A stretch of DNA of 64,000 nt from an uncultured Clostridia bacterium (GTDB lineage Bacteria > Bacillota > Clostridia > Oscillospirales > Acutalibacteraceae), in the NCBI GenBank assembly GCA_946407065.1, contig CAMJMQ010000013.1, forward strand, positions 1 through 64,000. The letters run 5' to 3'. Each line of letters opens with the position of its first letter. Within the stretch, counting starts at the first letter, position 1. Positions 42,535 through 51,416 of this stretch are shown piece by piece. The translations under genes were made by a program, and so were the position numbers. The notes under the pieces were generated by a model that was not told the origin of the DNA, did not search any database, and was given only the letters and a program-made list of their open reading frames with translations.

Positions 42535-43863
42535 ATGCCAAGCGTAGGAATCGTTTCCCTCGGCTGCGCGAAAAACCGCGTAGACGCCGAGATGATGATG
42601 TATCAACTGAATCAGGCGGGCTTTCAGCTCAAGGAAGACCCCGCCATGGCTGACGCCGTGATCGTCAACACCTGCGGCTTTATCGAATCCGCCAAGCAGG
42701 AAAGTATCGATGAGATCCTCGAGCTTGCCATGCTGAAAAAGGAAGGCAAGATCAAGGCGATCATCGTCACCGGCTGTCTTGCCGAGCGCTACAACAGCGA
42801 TATCATGAAGGAGCTGGGCGAGGTAGACGCCGTCATCGGCATCGGCAAAAACGCTGATATCGGCACCGTAGTGCAACAGGCTCTCGACGGCGAGAAGGTC
42901 GAAGCCTTCCCCGACAAAATGCTCCTGCCCATGGAGGGCGGCCGTGTGCAGAGCACCGAGCCCCACTGGGCATACCTCAAGATCGCCGACGGCTGTGACA
43001 ACTGTTGCACCTACTGCGCGATCCCGCTGATCCGCGGCTCCTTCCGCTCCCGCAAAATGGAAACGATCATCGAAGAAGCCGAGCGCCTCGTGCGTAACGG
43101 CGTTAAGGAACTCAACGTCATCGCGCAGGACACCACACGCTACGGCGAGGACAACTACGGCAAGCTGATGCTGCCCGAGCTGCTCCGCCGCCTCTGCCAA
43201 ATCGAAGATCTGCACTGGATCCGCGTGCTGTACTGCTACCCCGACCGCCTGACCGACGAGCTTCTCGACACAATCCGTGAAGAGGATAAGATCGTTAAAT
43301 ACATCGACCTGCCGCTCCAGCACTGCAACGGCAGAGTACTGCGCGCGATGAACCGCCGCGGCGACAAAGAGAGCCTTTTGGGGCTCGTACAGCATATCCG
43401 CGAGAAGATCCCCGGCGTGATCCTGCGCACCACCCTGATCACAGGCTTCCCCGGTGAGACGGAGGAAGAATTCGAGGAGCTGAGCGACTTTGTCGCGCAG
43501 ACAAACTTTGAGCGTCTCGGATGCTTTGCGTACTCGCAGGAGGAGGATACTCCCGCCGCACTGCTGCCTGATCAGATCGACGAGGACGTCAAGAAACGCC
43601 GCGCCGAGCTCATCACCGAGCAGGAAGCGCTGATCATGGATCAGTGGTGTCAGAGTATGGTCGGCAAAGAGATCGAAGTGCTCACCGACGGCTTTGACCG
43701 CTATGCGGACTGCTTCTTCGGACGCTCCGCCTATGACGCGCCCGAGGTCGACCCCTGCGTATTCTTCACCGTAGGCGAGCGCAAGCCGCGTTCGGGTGAG
43801 TTGGTACGCGTCCGCGTCACCGATCATATCGACTGCGATCTGGTCGGCGAGATGATCGAATAA
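42535..43863 (+). CDS. rimO: Ribosomal protein S12 methylthiotransferase RimO
   Basis: 442 residues from MPSVGIVSLGCAKNRVDAEM (ATG 42535; AAGGAA upstream). The UPF0004 domain has Cys in SLGCAKN, VNTCGFI and VTGCLAER (second cluster). The radical-SAM motif is CDNCCTYCAIPLIRG, and a C-terminal TRAM domain follows (EVLTDGFDRYADCFFGRS). It modifies an Asp of S12. Confidence 0.96.
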   Translation: MPSVGIVSLGCAKNRVDAEMMMYQLNQAGFQLKEDPAMADAVIVNTCGFIESAKQESIDEILELAMLKKEGKIKAIIVTGCLAERYNSDIMKELGEVDAVIGIGKNADIGTVVQQALDGEKVEAFPDKMLLPMEGGRVQSTEPHWAYLKIADGCDNCCTYCAIPLIRGSFRSRKMETIIEEAERLVRNGVKELNVIAQDTTRYGEDNYGKLMLPELLRRLCQIEDLHWIRVLYCYPDRLTDELLDTIREEDKIVKYIDLPLQHCNGRVLRAMNRRGDKESLLGLVQHIREKIPGVILRTTLITGFPGETEEEFEELSDFVAQTNFERLGCFAYSQEEDTPAALLPDQIDEDVKKRRAELITEQEALIMDQWCQSMVGKEIEVLTDGFDRYADCFFGRSAYDAPEVDPCVFFTVGERKPRSGELVRVRVTDHIDCDLVGEMIE

Positions 43864-44134
43864 TATCGTAAGCTTTTCCACGATATCATCAAATTATTCG
43901 TAAAGCGATGCTTTGCGCAATCATTTATATAGCAGATTTGGTTCGGGAGGAGCACAGTGGCGCTTAACCAATCGCGGATGAACCCGCTCTTGGAGCGCTG
44001 TTGCATGGGAGTTGTATGCCAAATCAGCTAACGCATGGGTGCTGTAACCAAAATCAAGATTTTGACAGCACCTCAACAGATTTGGACAACTCCTCAAGCC
44101 CCTCCCCTACTCTTTCATTCGGAAAGGTTATCCT
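43864..44134. repeat. Spacer with inverted segments shared with 51417-51839
   Basis: No gene. AGTGGCGCTTAACCAATCGC and GGAGCGCTGTT..ATGGGAGTTGTATGCCAAATC (about 43956-44025) recur in inverted orientation at about 51560-51780. A hairpin TATCGT/ACGATA (43866-43885) follows rimO. A CCCTCCCCTAC-type tail is at about 44098-44110. Confidence 0.55.
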
Positions 44135-44731
44135 ATGAAAAAAATGAACCTACCCAACAAGCTCACGCTCCTGCGTATTATATTAGTTCCGGCGGTCATC
44201 GCCGCGATCCTGATCGACTTCCCGTTCCACTTTCTGGTGGGAGGGATCCTCTTCGGTATTGCCGCGATCACCGACGCGCTGGACGGCAAGATCGCCCGCC
44301 GCGACAATCTGATCACCGACTTCGGAAAATTTGCCGACCCGCTCGCGGACAAGATCCTCGTGATCTCCGTGATGGTTTGCTTTGTCAAGCTGAACCTGTG
44401 CGGCGCGATCCCGCTGATCATCATCATTTTCCGTGAATTCGCCGTCACCTCGATCCGCCTTGTCGCCGCCGCCAAAGGCAAGGTCATTGCCGCCAATATG
44501 TGGGGCAAGGTCAAGACCGTGACCCAGATCATCGCGATCGTATCGGTATTTTTGATGCAGTTCATCTACGAGATCCTCGAGCGCACCATGGCCGACTATG
44601 TCGCGCTGATCGGCATCTATGACATCTTCAACACCATCGGACAGGTCATGTTCTGGATCGTCGCGGTCATCACCGTGATCTCCGGCGTCATCTATCTCAA
44701 GGATAACAAGGACGTCATCAGCGATATGTAA
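44135..44731 (+). CDS. pgsA: CDP-diacylglycerol-glycerol-3-phosphate 3-phosphatidyltransferase
   Basis: 198 residues; GGAAAGG before ATG 44135. It makes phosphatidylglycerolphosphate at the membrane. The CDP-alcohol phosphotransferase motif is DALDGKIARR then DFGKFADPLADK (D-G-x2-A-R-x8-G-x3-D-x3-D). N-terminal MNLPNKLTLLRIILVPAVI and further membrane helices fit the family. Confidence 0.95.
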   Translation: MKKMNLPNKLTLLRIILVPAVIAAILIDFPFHFLVGGILFGIAAITDALDGKIARRDNLITDFGKFADPLADKILVISVMVCFVKLNLCGAIPLIIIIFREFAVTSIRLVAAAKGKVIAANMWGKVKTVTQIIAIVSVFLMQFIYEILERTMADYVALIGIYDIFNTIGQVMFWIVAVITVISGVIYLKDNKDVISDM

Positions 44732-44750
44732 AACGGAGCCAAAATAATAG

Positions 44751-44779
44751 TTGCAAAATCAAACGCAATCGTATATAAT
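44751..44779 (+). promoter_or_regulatory. Sigma-A promoter of the T-box/cysE-cysS operon
   Basis: TTGCAA (44751-44756), 17-nt spacer, TATAAT (44774-44779); the start is predicted near 44786. Confidence 0.75.
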
Positions 44780-44785
44780 AGGATA

Positions 44786-45041
44786 GATATCAAAAGGCAA
44801 TGATTAGGAGAAGTAATCCCGCCGAAGCTGACAGAGAGGACGGCAAATGCTGGAAGCCGTCTGAGTGAAAGCCGGATGAAATGCACCTATGAGCCCGCGG
44901 TGGGAAAGTTTTTCAGTATCGCCGCGCGTTGATCCGCGTTAAGGATAATGGCTTATTGATGAGCCATAAAGAGCGTAATTATACGCTGAATTTGGGTGGA
45001 ACCACGGCGCTGTCGTCCCTTCGGATGACGGCGCTTTTTTT
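44786..45041 (+). promoter_or_regulatory. T-box leader, cysteine type
   Basis: The leader holds the canonical T-box TGGGTGGAACCACGG (44992-45006), followed by a terminator stem (GCGC.TGTCGTCC / GGATGACG.GCGC, T6) at 45007-45041. The stem I hallmarks AGAGAGGACGGC and GCTGGAAGCCGTC are upstream. A putative specifier codon TGC (Cys) lies at 44882-44884 in GAAATGCACC. This agrees with the downstream cysE and cysS. Uncharged tRNA-Cys would bind and favour read-through. Confidence 0.9.
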
Positions 45042-45172
45042 CATGAATACAATTCAATTATTGGGGCATGCCGAATCAATTCTACCGAAATAGGCAGCGT
45101 TATCCAATCGGTTTCCCCATCCGCATTTCCTCATTCCTAACTCCTAATTCCTAATTAAAAAGGTTGATATTT

Positions 45173-45874
45173 ATGTTTGACACAATGAGAGCCGATCTGG
45201 ACGCTTACCTGCTGCGCGATCCTGCGGCACGTAACAAGATGGAGGTATTCTTCCTCTACTCGGGCTACAAGGCGGTACGCAAATACCGCCGCGCGCACTG
45301 GTTCCAGATCCACAACATGAAGTTCATCGCACGTTGGCTCAGTCAGCGCGCGCGCAATAAAACAGGTGTTGAGATCCATCCCGGCGCGACCATCGGCAAG
45401 GGACTGGTGATCGACCACGGCATGGGTGTCGTTATCGGCGAGACCACCGTGATCGGCGATAACTGCCTGATCTACCAGAACGTCACCCTCGGTGGTACGG
45501 GCAAGGATCAGGGCAAGCGCCATCCCACCCTCGGCGACAACGTGATGGTCGGTTCGGGCGCGAAGGTGCTCGGACCGTTCAAGGTCGGCGATAACTCCCG
45601 TATCGCGGCAGGCGCGGTCGTCCTCACCGAGATCCCGCCCAACTCCACCGCGGTCGGCGTACCGGCGCGCGTCGTGCGCGTCAACGGCGTTCGTCCCGAT
45701 CTGCTCGACCAGATCCACTACTCCGACCCCGTGGCGCAGGAGCTCTGCCGTATGCATAACGAGATCCAGCAGCTCAGTAACGAAGTCCGCTATCTGGAAA
45801 AGAACGTCAGTCAGGCGGTTGAACTCGCCGCGACCTCTCACAAAGATCCAACACAGAAAGGAAGTCAATTATGA
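45173..45874 (+). CDS. cysE: Serine O-acetyltransferase (CysE type)
   Basis: 233 residues from MFDTMRADLDAYLLRDPAAR (ATG 45173). Makes O-acetylserine for cysteine synthesis. The left-handed beta helix has hexapeptide repeats with GVEIHPGATIGKGLVIDHG and IYQNVTLGGTGKDQGKRHPT. The C-terminus is longer than the short Gram-positive form and ends with a coiled-coil stretch (MHNEIQQLSNEVRYLEKN). It overlaps cysS by 4 bp and is controlled by the cysteine T-box. Confidence 0.93.
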   Translation: MFDTMRADLDAYLLRDPAARNKMEVFFLYSGYKAVRKYRRAHWFQIHNMKFIARWLSQRARNKTGVEIHPGATIGKGLVIDHGMGVVIGETTVIGDNCLIYQNVTLGGTGKDQGKRHPTLGDNVMVGSGAKVLGPFKVGDNSRIAAGAVVLTEIPPNSTAVGVPARVVRVNGVRPDLLDQIHYSDPVAQELCRMHNEIQQLSNEVRYLEKNVSQAVELAATSHKDPTQKGSQL

Positions 45875-47328
45875 TTTTATATAACACCCTCGGCGGTACC
45901 CGACAGGAATTCATCCCCCACGAGGAGGGCAAGGTGAAGATGTACACCTGCGGCCCCACCGTCTACCACTACGCCCATATCGGCAACCTGCGCACCTATA
46001 TCATGGAGGATGTGCTCGAAAAATACTTGCGTTACGCGGGCTACGATGTCCTGCGCGTGATGAACATCACCGACGTGGGACACCTCAGCTCCGATGCGGA
46101 CACCGGCGAGGATAAGATGCTCGCGGGCGCTAAGCGTGAACATAAGAGCGTCATGGATATCGCGCGGTTCTACACCGACGCGTTCTTCTCCGACGCTGAG
46201 AAGCTCAATATCAAAAAGCCTGACGTCATCGAGCCCGCCACCAACTGCATCCCCGAGTTCATCGAGATGGTGCAGACCCTGATCGACAAGGGCTATGCCT
46301 ACCTCGCGGGCGGTAACGTCTACTTTGATACCGGTAAGCTCGATAACTACTATGTTTTCGGCAACATGAACGAGGACGAATTGCAGGTCGGCGTGCGTGA
46401 CGACGTCAGCGAGGACAGTAACAAACGCAACAAAAACGACTTTGTCCTCTGGTTCACCCAGAGCAAGTTTGAGGATCAGGCGCTCAAGTGGGAATCCCCG
46501 TGGGGACTGGGCTATCCCGGCTGGCACATCGAGTGCTCCGCGATCTCCATCAAGCACGCAGGCGAATACCTCGACATCCACTGCGGCGGTATCGACAACG
46601 CCTTCCCCCATCACACCAACGAGATCGCCCAGAGTGAAGCCTTCCTCGGTCATCAGTGGTGCCCCTACTGGTTCCATGTTCTGCACCTGCTCGACAAGCG
46701 CGGCAAGATGAGCAAAAGTAAGGGCGGCTTTTTGACCGTTTCTCTGCTCGAAGAAAAGGGCTATGATCCCCTTGCCTACCGCTTCTTCTGCCTGCAATCC
46801 CACTACCGCAAGCCGCTGGTATTCTCCTTTGAGAATCTCGATAACACCGTGCAGGCGTATAACAAGCTGGTTGCGAAGATCGCGAAGCTCAGCAAAGACG
46901 GCGAGCCCGATCTCGACGCCGCAAAACCGTATCAGGACAAATTCAAGGCGGCGCTCGACAACGACCTGAACACCTCCCTCGCGATCACCGCGCTCTATGA
47001 TGTGCTCAAGGGCAAGCTCGACGACGCGACCAAGCGCTGGCTGATCGCCGACTTCGACCGTGTGCTCTCGCTCGGACTGATCGAGGCGGCTGACGCCGAG
47101 ATCGAAAAGGCGGCACAGGCGGAAGCCGAGAAAGCGACACAACAGCTGGCATATCTCGAAGAAAAAGGCATCTCCAAGGACTGGGTCGACGACCAGATCG
47201 CGGCGCGTGCCGCGGCAAAAGCCGACAAAAACTGGGCAGAAGCCGACCGCATCCGCGACGAGCTGCTCGAAAAAGGCATCGTCATCAAGGACAGCAAAAA
47301 CGGCGCTGCATGGGAAATCAAAGGATAA
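45871..47328 (+). CDS. cysS: Cysteinyl-tRNA synthetase
   Basis: 485 residues. Class I synthetase: zinc Cys in [20 protein letters not shown] (HIGN), a second zinc site (GWHIECSA), His-rich [20 protein letters not shown], and KMSKSKG. The C-terminus is full length ([20 protein letters not shown]). It charges tRNA-Cys, the same tRNA sensed by the T-box leader. Confidence 0.97.
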   Translation: MILYNTLGGTRQEFIPHEEGKVKMYTCGPTVYHYAHIGNLRTYIMEDVLEKYLRYAGYDVLRVMNITDVGHLSSDADTGEDKMLAGAKREHKSVMDIARFYTDAFFSDAEKLNIKKPDVIEPATNCIPEFIEMVQTLIDKGYAYLAGGNVYFDTGKLDNYYVFGNMNEDELQVGVRDDVSEDSNKRNKNDFVLWFTQSKFEDQALKWESPWGLGYPGWHIECSAISIKHAGEYLDIHCGGIDNAFPHHTNEIAQSEAFLGHQWCPYWFHVLHLLDKRGKMSKSKGGFLTVSLLEEKGYDPLAYRFFCLQSHYRKPLVFSFENLDNTVQAYNKLVAKIAKLSKDGEPDLDAAKPYQDKFKAALDNDLNTSLAITALYDVLKGKLDDATKRWLIADFDRVLSLGLIEAADAEIEKAAQAEAEKATQQLAYLEEKGISKDWVDDQIAARAAAKADKNWAEADRIRDELLEKGIVIKDSKNGAAWEIKG

Positions 47329-47337
47329 TACAAAATC

Positions 47338-47367
47338 AACAGCCCTTCCGAGAGGAAGGGCTGTTTC
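47338..47367. terminator. Terminator after cysS (bidirectional)
   Basis: AACAGCCCTTCC pairs with GGAAGGGCTGTT; it lies between converging cysS and the lipoprotein gene. Confidence 0.85.
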
Positions 47368-47379
47368 TCGATCAAAAGA

Positions 47380-48603
47380 TCATTTTTTATGAGAAATGAT
47401 ATCCTCATCCACATACTCTGTAGACATCAGGATCGTTTTACCATCCCGATAAAAGTATTTTCCATCTTTAACATGGACAAGTATATGTTCTTTATCACCG
47501 GTAACCTGCGGGTGTTCTTTCACCTCGGTACCGTCATAATAATAATTGATTATGCCAACATCCTCGACGTTTGCGTCGAGATAATACGCGTCGCCGAGAT
47601 TGCTGCAAAAATGAGATTTTGAAGTATCAAACAGCTTATGCGCCTGCTGCGTATCGGATACTGCCCACAGCGAATGATCAAGCCAGTCTGTTGCTTCTTC
47701 ATATACGACCGTTCCGTTAATGACAATGAAGATCCATGCTTCTGCGGGAAGCTGTACATACTCAACAGCGGAGTCGGTTTGCGGATCTATACGGTATACC
47801 GCACCGTTGTTTTCAACATACATCACATTATGATCCACTATTACTCTGTCAGATCCCGTCGTCCGATAGATCTCTTTTTGCTCCTTGGTGTCAAGGTTAT
47901 AACAACACAGGGCAACGTCATCCGTGCCGTCTAACTTGGTATTGAAATAGACTTTTTTGCCGATGTTCATGATTACGTTTCCGTTTGGAACGATTTGCGT
48001 TATTTCTCCTGTATTGATATCCAAGGTATTGATGCTCTGTTGCGAAACACCCTCCGTATAATACAACAGACCATGATCGATGAACAATGGAGCGGCATAC
48101 CCTTTTGCGAGGGTCAATTTGGCACGACGGGAACAATCCGAAAGCACCGCCCAGATCTCACTTTCTTCCCGATCTTTGTCTGTTAAAGCATAGATGATCA
48201 CCGAGTTATTGATCGCAATCCTTCTGGCATGTTCATCGGAATACATCTTATCATTGCCTTTACCGTCATAGATTTTTCTGCCATCATATAACAAGCCATT
48301 GTAATACAGCATACTGCTGTTAAAATAATTTGATACAAAGCCCTCTGCATTCAACTCGGGTAGATCCGCCATCAATTCTTTGACGTCAACGGTCTCGGGT
48401 GCTATAAAATCGTCGTTTTCCGCTACTTCATGCGGGGTGGCAGCAGCAACCGCTTCATCCTGAGTGGCAACATCAACTGCCTCATCCTGAGTAGCTTCAA
48501 ACGAACCCTCATCCGGTGTAGATGACTTTTCTTTTGTTTGACAGCCCGCCAACGCAGATATCGCCATCAGCAGTACCATCATCAGGCAAATGATTTTCTT
48601 CAT
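47380..48603 (-). CDS. Uncharacterised lipoprotein, propeller-like (DUF5050-like)
   Basis: 407 residues; AAGGAGG before ATG 48603. Lipobox ISALAGC, then a low-complexity acidic linker with two near-repeats (ATQDEAVDVATQDEAVAAAT). About 310 residues follow of short strand pairs (MLYYNGLLYDGRKIYDGKG, LYYTEGVSQQSINTLDINTG, CCYNLDTKEQKEIYRTTGSD, NNGAVYRIDPQTDS, YFYRDGKTILMS) that look like DUF5050-type beta-propeller blades. No catalytic motif is seen. Probably a surface sensor or binding protein. Confidence 0.8.
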   Translation of the reverse strand: MKKIICLMMVLLMAISALAGCQTKEKSSTPDEGSFEATQDEAVDVATQDEAVAAATPHEVAENDDFIAPETVDVKELMADLPELNAEGFVSNYFNSSMLYYNGLLYDGRKIYDGKGNDKMYSDEHARRIAINNSVIIYALTDKDREESEIWAVLSDCSRRAKLTLAKGYAAPLFIDHGLLYYTEGVSQQSINTLDINTGEITQIVPNGNVIMNIGKKVYFNTKLDGTDDVALCCYNLDTKEQKEIYRTTGSDRVIVDHNVMYVENNGAVYRIDPQTDSAVEYVQLPAEAWIFIVINGTVVYEEATDWLDHSLWAVSDTQQAHKLFDTSKSHFCSNLGDAYYLDANVEDVGIINYYYDGTEVKEHPQVTGDKEHILVHVKDGKYFYRDGKTILMSTEYVDEDIISHKK

Positions 48604-48746
48604 AAGAAAACCTCCTTGGTTTTGCGCAAATCATCTGAAGCGCTTTCTGTTATATTATACCCTCATCCCAACATTTTGTGACAAAAAACAAACAATTATT
48701 GCGGAATATTCTCGATCATTTTATCATACCATATATCGGTGATAGT

Positions 48747-49514
48747 ATGACGTTTGTGGTATTGACAAAGAAAAAGCTGATGATCCTGTTTTCCTGTGCG
48801 CTGATCGGCATCGCGGCGATCGCGGTCGCCTCTGAAACGGCGGGCAAGGCGGTCTACACCGCGACCGAACCGCGCCAGATCCCGATCTACTATGTCGACA
48901 CAGCTGAGAAGGTCTGCGCCATCTCCTTTGACGCGGCATGGGGCAACGAGCAGACAAACACCCTGCTCAAGATACTCGACAATTACGAGGTCAAAAGCAC
49001 CTTCTTCCTCGTCAAGCAATGGGTCGACAACTTCCCCGACGACGTCAAGGCGATCGCCGAACACGGTCACGACGTCGGCAACCATTCCTCCACCCATCCG
49101 CATATGGCACAGCTCAGCGCCGAAGAACAGCAGGCCGAGATCAGCGACTGTAACGACGCGATCGAATCGCTGACCGGCACTGCGCCTACCCTGTTCCGCG
49201 CACCCTACGGCGAATATGACGACAATCTCGTCAACAACCTCAGATCCCGCGACATGTACTGCGTGCAGTGGAACATCGACAGCCTCGACTGGAAGGATCC
49301 CACCCCCGACGAGATGGTCAGCCGCATCAAAAGCAAGCTCTGTCCCGGCTCGATCATCCTGATGCACAACGGCGCGACCAATACGCCCGAAGCACTCCCA
49401 AAGATCATCGAGATGATACAGGGCGAGGGCTACACTATCGTCCCGATCTCACAGCTGATCCCCGAGGGCGACTACTACACCGACCACGAGGGCAAGATGA
49501 TCCTGAGTGAATAG
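48747..49514 (+). CDS. PdaB-like polysaccharide deacetylase
   Basis: 255 residues from MTFVVLTKKKLMILFSCALI (ATG 48747; no strong ribosome binding site). One N-terminal membrane anchor precedes a NodB domain: CAISFDAAWGNEQTNTLLKI, HDVGNHSSTHPHMAQLS (metal-binding His residues), LFRAPYGEYDDNLV and SIILMHNGATNTPEALP. It resembles PdaB, the sporulation-related peptidoglycan deacetylase of Bacillus and Clostridium, where FDAAWG replaces the usual FDDG. It fits a spore-former. Confidence 0.88.
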   Translation: MTFVVLTKKKLMILFSCALIGIAAIAVASETAGKAVYTATEPRQIPIYYVDTAEKVCAISFDAAWGNEQTNTLLKILDNYEVKSTFFLVKQWVDNFPDDVKAIAEHGHDVGNHSSTHPHMAQLSAEEQQAEISDCNDAIESLTGTAPTLFRAPYGEYDDNLVNNLRSRDMYCVQWNIDSLDWKDPTPDEMVSRIKSKLCPGSIILMHNGATNTPEALPKIIEMIQGEGYTIVPISQLIPEGDYYTDHEGKMILSE

Positions 49515-49536
49515 AACTATAACCTGATAACAAACA

Positions 49537-49567
49537 AGAGCAGCGGAATTCCGCTGCTCTTTTCTTT
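49537..49567 (+). terminator. Terminator after the deacetylase gene
   Basis: Perfect palindrome AGAGCAGCGGAATTCCGC continuing to TGCTCT, followed by TTTCTTT. Confidence 0.85.
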
Positions 49568-49580
49568 GCGTTATATAGGC

Positions 49581-50087
49581 TCAGCCGCCGTTCATCACCG
49601 CGTCGAGCACCTGTTCTTTCAACCGATCCAACGGGCTCTTATCGGGGATGAGCTGTGTCGGGTCGGGCTTATGCTGCGGCAAACAGGATGCCGAGCTGAA
49701 GCTCTTCATTTGAATGACAATGTGTTCGTTCTTGACCAGCTCAAACAGCTTATCGATCGTGGGGCAGGTCTGCACCGCGCGGATGAGCTGTTCTTTGGTA
49801 TGGCGGGGCGCCTTGGCGCGTGCCGCGTCCAGTACCGCCTGGCGCACCTGAATCTTCAAGCTTTCCAGCGGCGAGAGGTCGGGGATCTGCTTGGGCGCTT
49901 GTTTCGGGAGGGATGACGCGGAGTTGAAGCTCTGCATCTGTATCACGATATGTTCGTTCTTGACGATCTCAAAGAGCTTGTCGATCGTCGGACAAGTCTC
50001 GATCGCTCTGAGGATCTGTTCGGTCGTATGTCTTTGATAAACCTGTTTTGGCAAGAGCCTTCCTCCTTTCCCCTGTTTTTGCGGCAT
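49581..50087 (-). CDS. Uncharacterised protein with an internal duplication
   Basis: 168 residues from MPQKQGKGGRLLPKQVYQRH (ATG 50087). It is two copies of a module of about 70 residues: RHTTEQILRAIETCPTIDKL then FEIVKNEHIVIQMQSFNSAS, versus RHTKEQLIRAVQTCPTIDKL then FELVKNEHIVIQMKSFSSAS. Each module ends in P-D-x-S-P-L-x-x-L-K-x-Q-V-x-x-A-V. The identity between halves is high, so the duplication is recent or strongly constrained. No signal peptide or membrane helix. I know no family. It has its own promoter at 50142-50170. Confidence 0.8.
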   Translation of the reverse strand: MPQKQGKGGRLLPKQVYQRHTTEQILRAIETCPTIDKLFEIVKNEHIVIQMQSFNSASSLPKQAPKQIPDLSPLESLKIQVRQAVLDAARAKAPRHTKEQLIRAVQTCPTIDKLFELVKNEHIVIQMKSFSSASCLPQHKPDPTQLIPDKSPLDRLKEQVLDAVMNGG

Positions 50088-50141
50088 GATTATTGCCAAC
50101 GACGTTCTGCCCTTTTGTCACTAAAGTGCATTATCGGTTCT

Positions 50142-50170
50142 ATTATAATCGAAAGCTGACAGATTTTCAA
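50142..50170 (-). promoter_or_regulatory. Sigma-A promoter of the duplicated-module gene
   Basis: On the minus strand TTGAAA (50165-50170), 17-nt spacer, TATAAT (50142-50147). Confidence 0.7.
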
Positions 50171-50250
50171 GTAAAAGTAAACTTATTGTGAAGTTTATTT
50201 ACAATAACCCCGATTTGTGCTATTCTATGAGGGATCCAAAAAGACAAAAA

Positions 50251-50295
50251 CAATCGCCGCACAAGGGCGAACACGCGTTCTGAGCCCGCGGCGAT
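50251..50295 (+). promoter_or_regulatory. Nested hairpin in front of the 52-residue gene
   Basis: ATCGCCGC pairs with GCGGCGAT, and inside it GGGC pairs with GCCC. It lies 20 bp before the start of the small gene. The GC-rich stem has no T-tract, so it looks like a leader structure rather than a terminator. Confidence 0.45.
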
Positions 50296-50315
50296 CTTCC
50301 GTACAAGGAGCAAAA

Positions 50316-50474
50316 ATGGCATATTTAGATGATAATAGCGATCATTTGTACACAGCGGGTGATCCGCTCGAAGCACTCGACAAAGAACTCGCCGAGCTGA
50401 AAGCGTCGCTCAAAGAGCTTGACGATATGACCGCACCCGGACAGAAAAGCGAACCAATCCCCCGGGAAAACTGA
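50316..50474 (+). CDS. Small acidic protein, 52 residues
   Basis: MAYLDDNSDHLYTAGDPLEA then LDKELAELKASLKELDD with a Pro-rich tail. AAGGAG precedes ATG 50316. The middle is a predicted amphipathic coiled coil with Leu spacing (LDKELAELKASLKEL). No signal peptide. It starts 17 bp before the GH25 gene, with which it is probably translated. Family unknown. Confidence 0.7.
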   Translation: MAYLDDNSDHLYTAGDPLEALDKELAELKASLKELDDMTAPGQKSEPIPREN

Positions 50475-50491
50475 CAGAAACAGAGGCCAAT

Positions 50492-51412
50492 ATGAAACAT
50501 TCACAAACTCCCGCATCCTCCGGCGGCAAGCGCGTAGGCATCATCATCGCGGTGATCGTCCTATCCGCCGCGCTGATCATCGGCGTCGGCTACGGCGCTA
50601 TGCGCATCCTCAACCCCAAAAACACATCAGACGCCACCTCCGCGACCTCCGCGGGTGAGGTCGTCACCATCAACGACTCCGTCATGGGCGACATCGAGCT
50701 GAAAACCGTCAAGGGCGCCGAGGTCAACACCTACACGGCGGACAACCTTGTCACCGATGAAAACGGCATCCCCGCCTATTATGAGAACGGCAAAAAGATC
50801 TCTCACCTCGGCATCGATCTCAGCGAATTTCAGGGTGACGTCGATTTTGCCGCGATGAAAGAAGCGGGCGTCGAATTCGTCATGCTGCGTATCGGCGGCC
50901 GCTACTACGGCGACGACGGCGTGCTCTACACGGACAGTAATTTTGACACCAACTATGAAAAGGCAAAAGCTGCCGGGCTGAAGGTCGGCGCGTACTTCTT
51001 CTCACAGGCGATCAGTGCCGAGGACGCAAAGCAAGAGGCGAATTATGCCCTCGAAAAGCTGAACAAGCGCTCCCTCGACTACCCCATCGGCTTTGACTGG
51101 GAAAACATCCAGGAGGAGGCTGCCCGCACCGACTCCGTCACCGGCGATCAGCTGACCGATATCGCCGAAGCCTTTTGCGATACCGTGGAAGAAGCGGGCT
51201 ACAAATCCCTCGTCTACTCCAATACCTCGCAGATGTTGATCATGTATGACTTTGAGACCATGAAGGACTATGACTTCTGGCTCGCCGACTACCGCGAATT
51301 CCCCACCATGTACTATAAATTCGATATGTGGCAGTACAGCAAGGAAGGCAAGATCGCCGGCGTCGAGGGAACCGTCGACATGAACATCAGCTTCACTGAC
51401 TTTACAGAATAA
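50492..51412 (+). CDS. Membrane-anchored GH25 lysozyme-like muramidase
   Basis: 306 residues; AGAGG before ATG 50492. One N-terminal membrane helix (VGIIIAVIVLSAALIIGVGY) and a linker of about 70 residues precede a GH25 domain: HLGIDLSEFQGDVDFAAMKE, FVMLRIGGRYYGDDG, KVGAYFFSQAISAEDAKQEA, YPIGFDWENI (catalytic Asp-x-Glu), WLADYREFPTMYYKFDMWQY. It cuts beta-1,4 bonds between MurNAc and GlcNAc. Probably a wall-remodelling enzyme, and no phage genes are nearby. Confidence 0.92.
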   Translation: MKHSQTPASSGGKRVGIIIAVIVLSAALIIGVGYGAMRILNPKNTSDATSATSAGEVVTINDSVMGDIELKTVKGAEVNTYTADNLVTDENGIPAYYENGKKISHLGIDLSEFQGDVDFAAMKEAGVEFVMLRIGGRYYGDDGVLYTDSNFDTNYEKAKAAGLKVGAYFFSQAISAEDAKQEANYALEKLNKRSLDYPIGFDWENIQEEAARTDSVTGDQLTDIAEAFCDTVEEAGYKSLVYSNTSQMLIMYDFETMKDYDFWLADYREFPTMYYKFDMWQYSKEGKIAGVEGTVDMNISFTDFTE

Positions 51413-51416
51413 ACTT

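Noticed and set aside
42511..43881. Long open frame opposite rimO
   Set aside because: The plus strand encodes intact rimO with radical-SAM motifs; the antisense has no motifs. The same holds for frames opposite cysS, gpmI and pgk.
50492..51412. GH25 gene as a sign of a prophage
   Set aside because: No holin, tail, capsid or integrase gene nearby, and the enzyme has its own membrane anchor.
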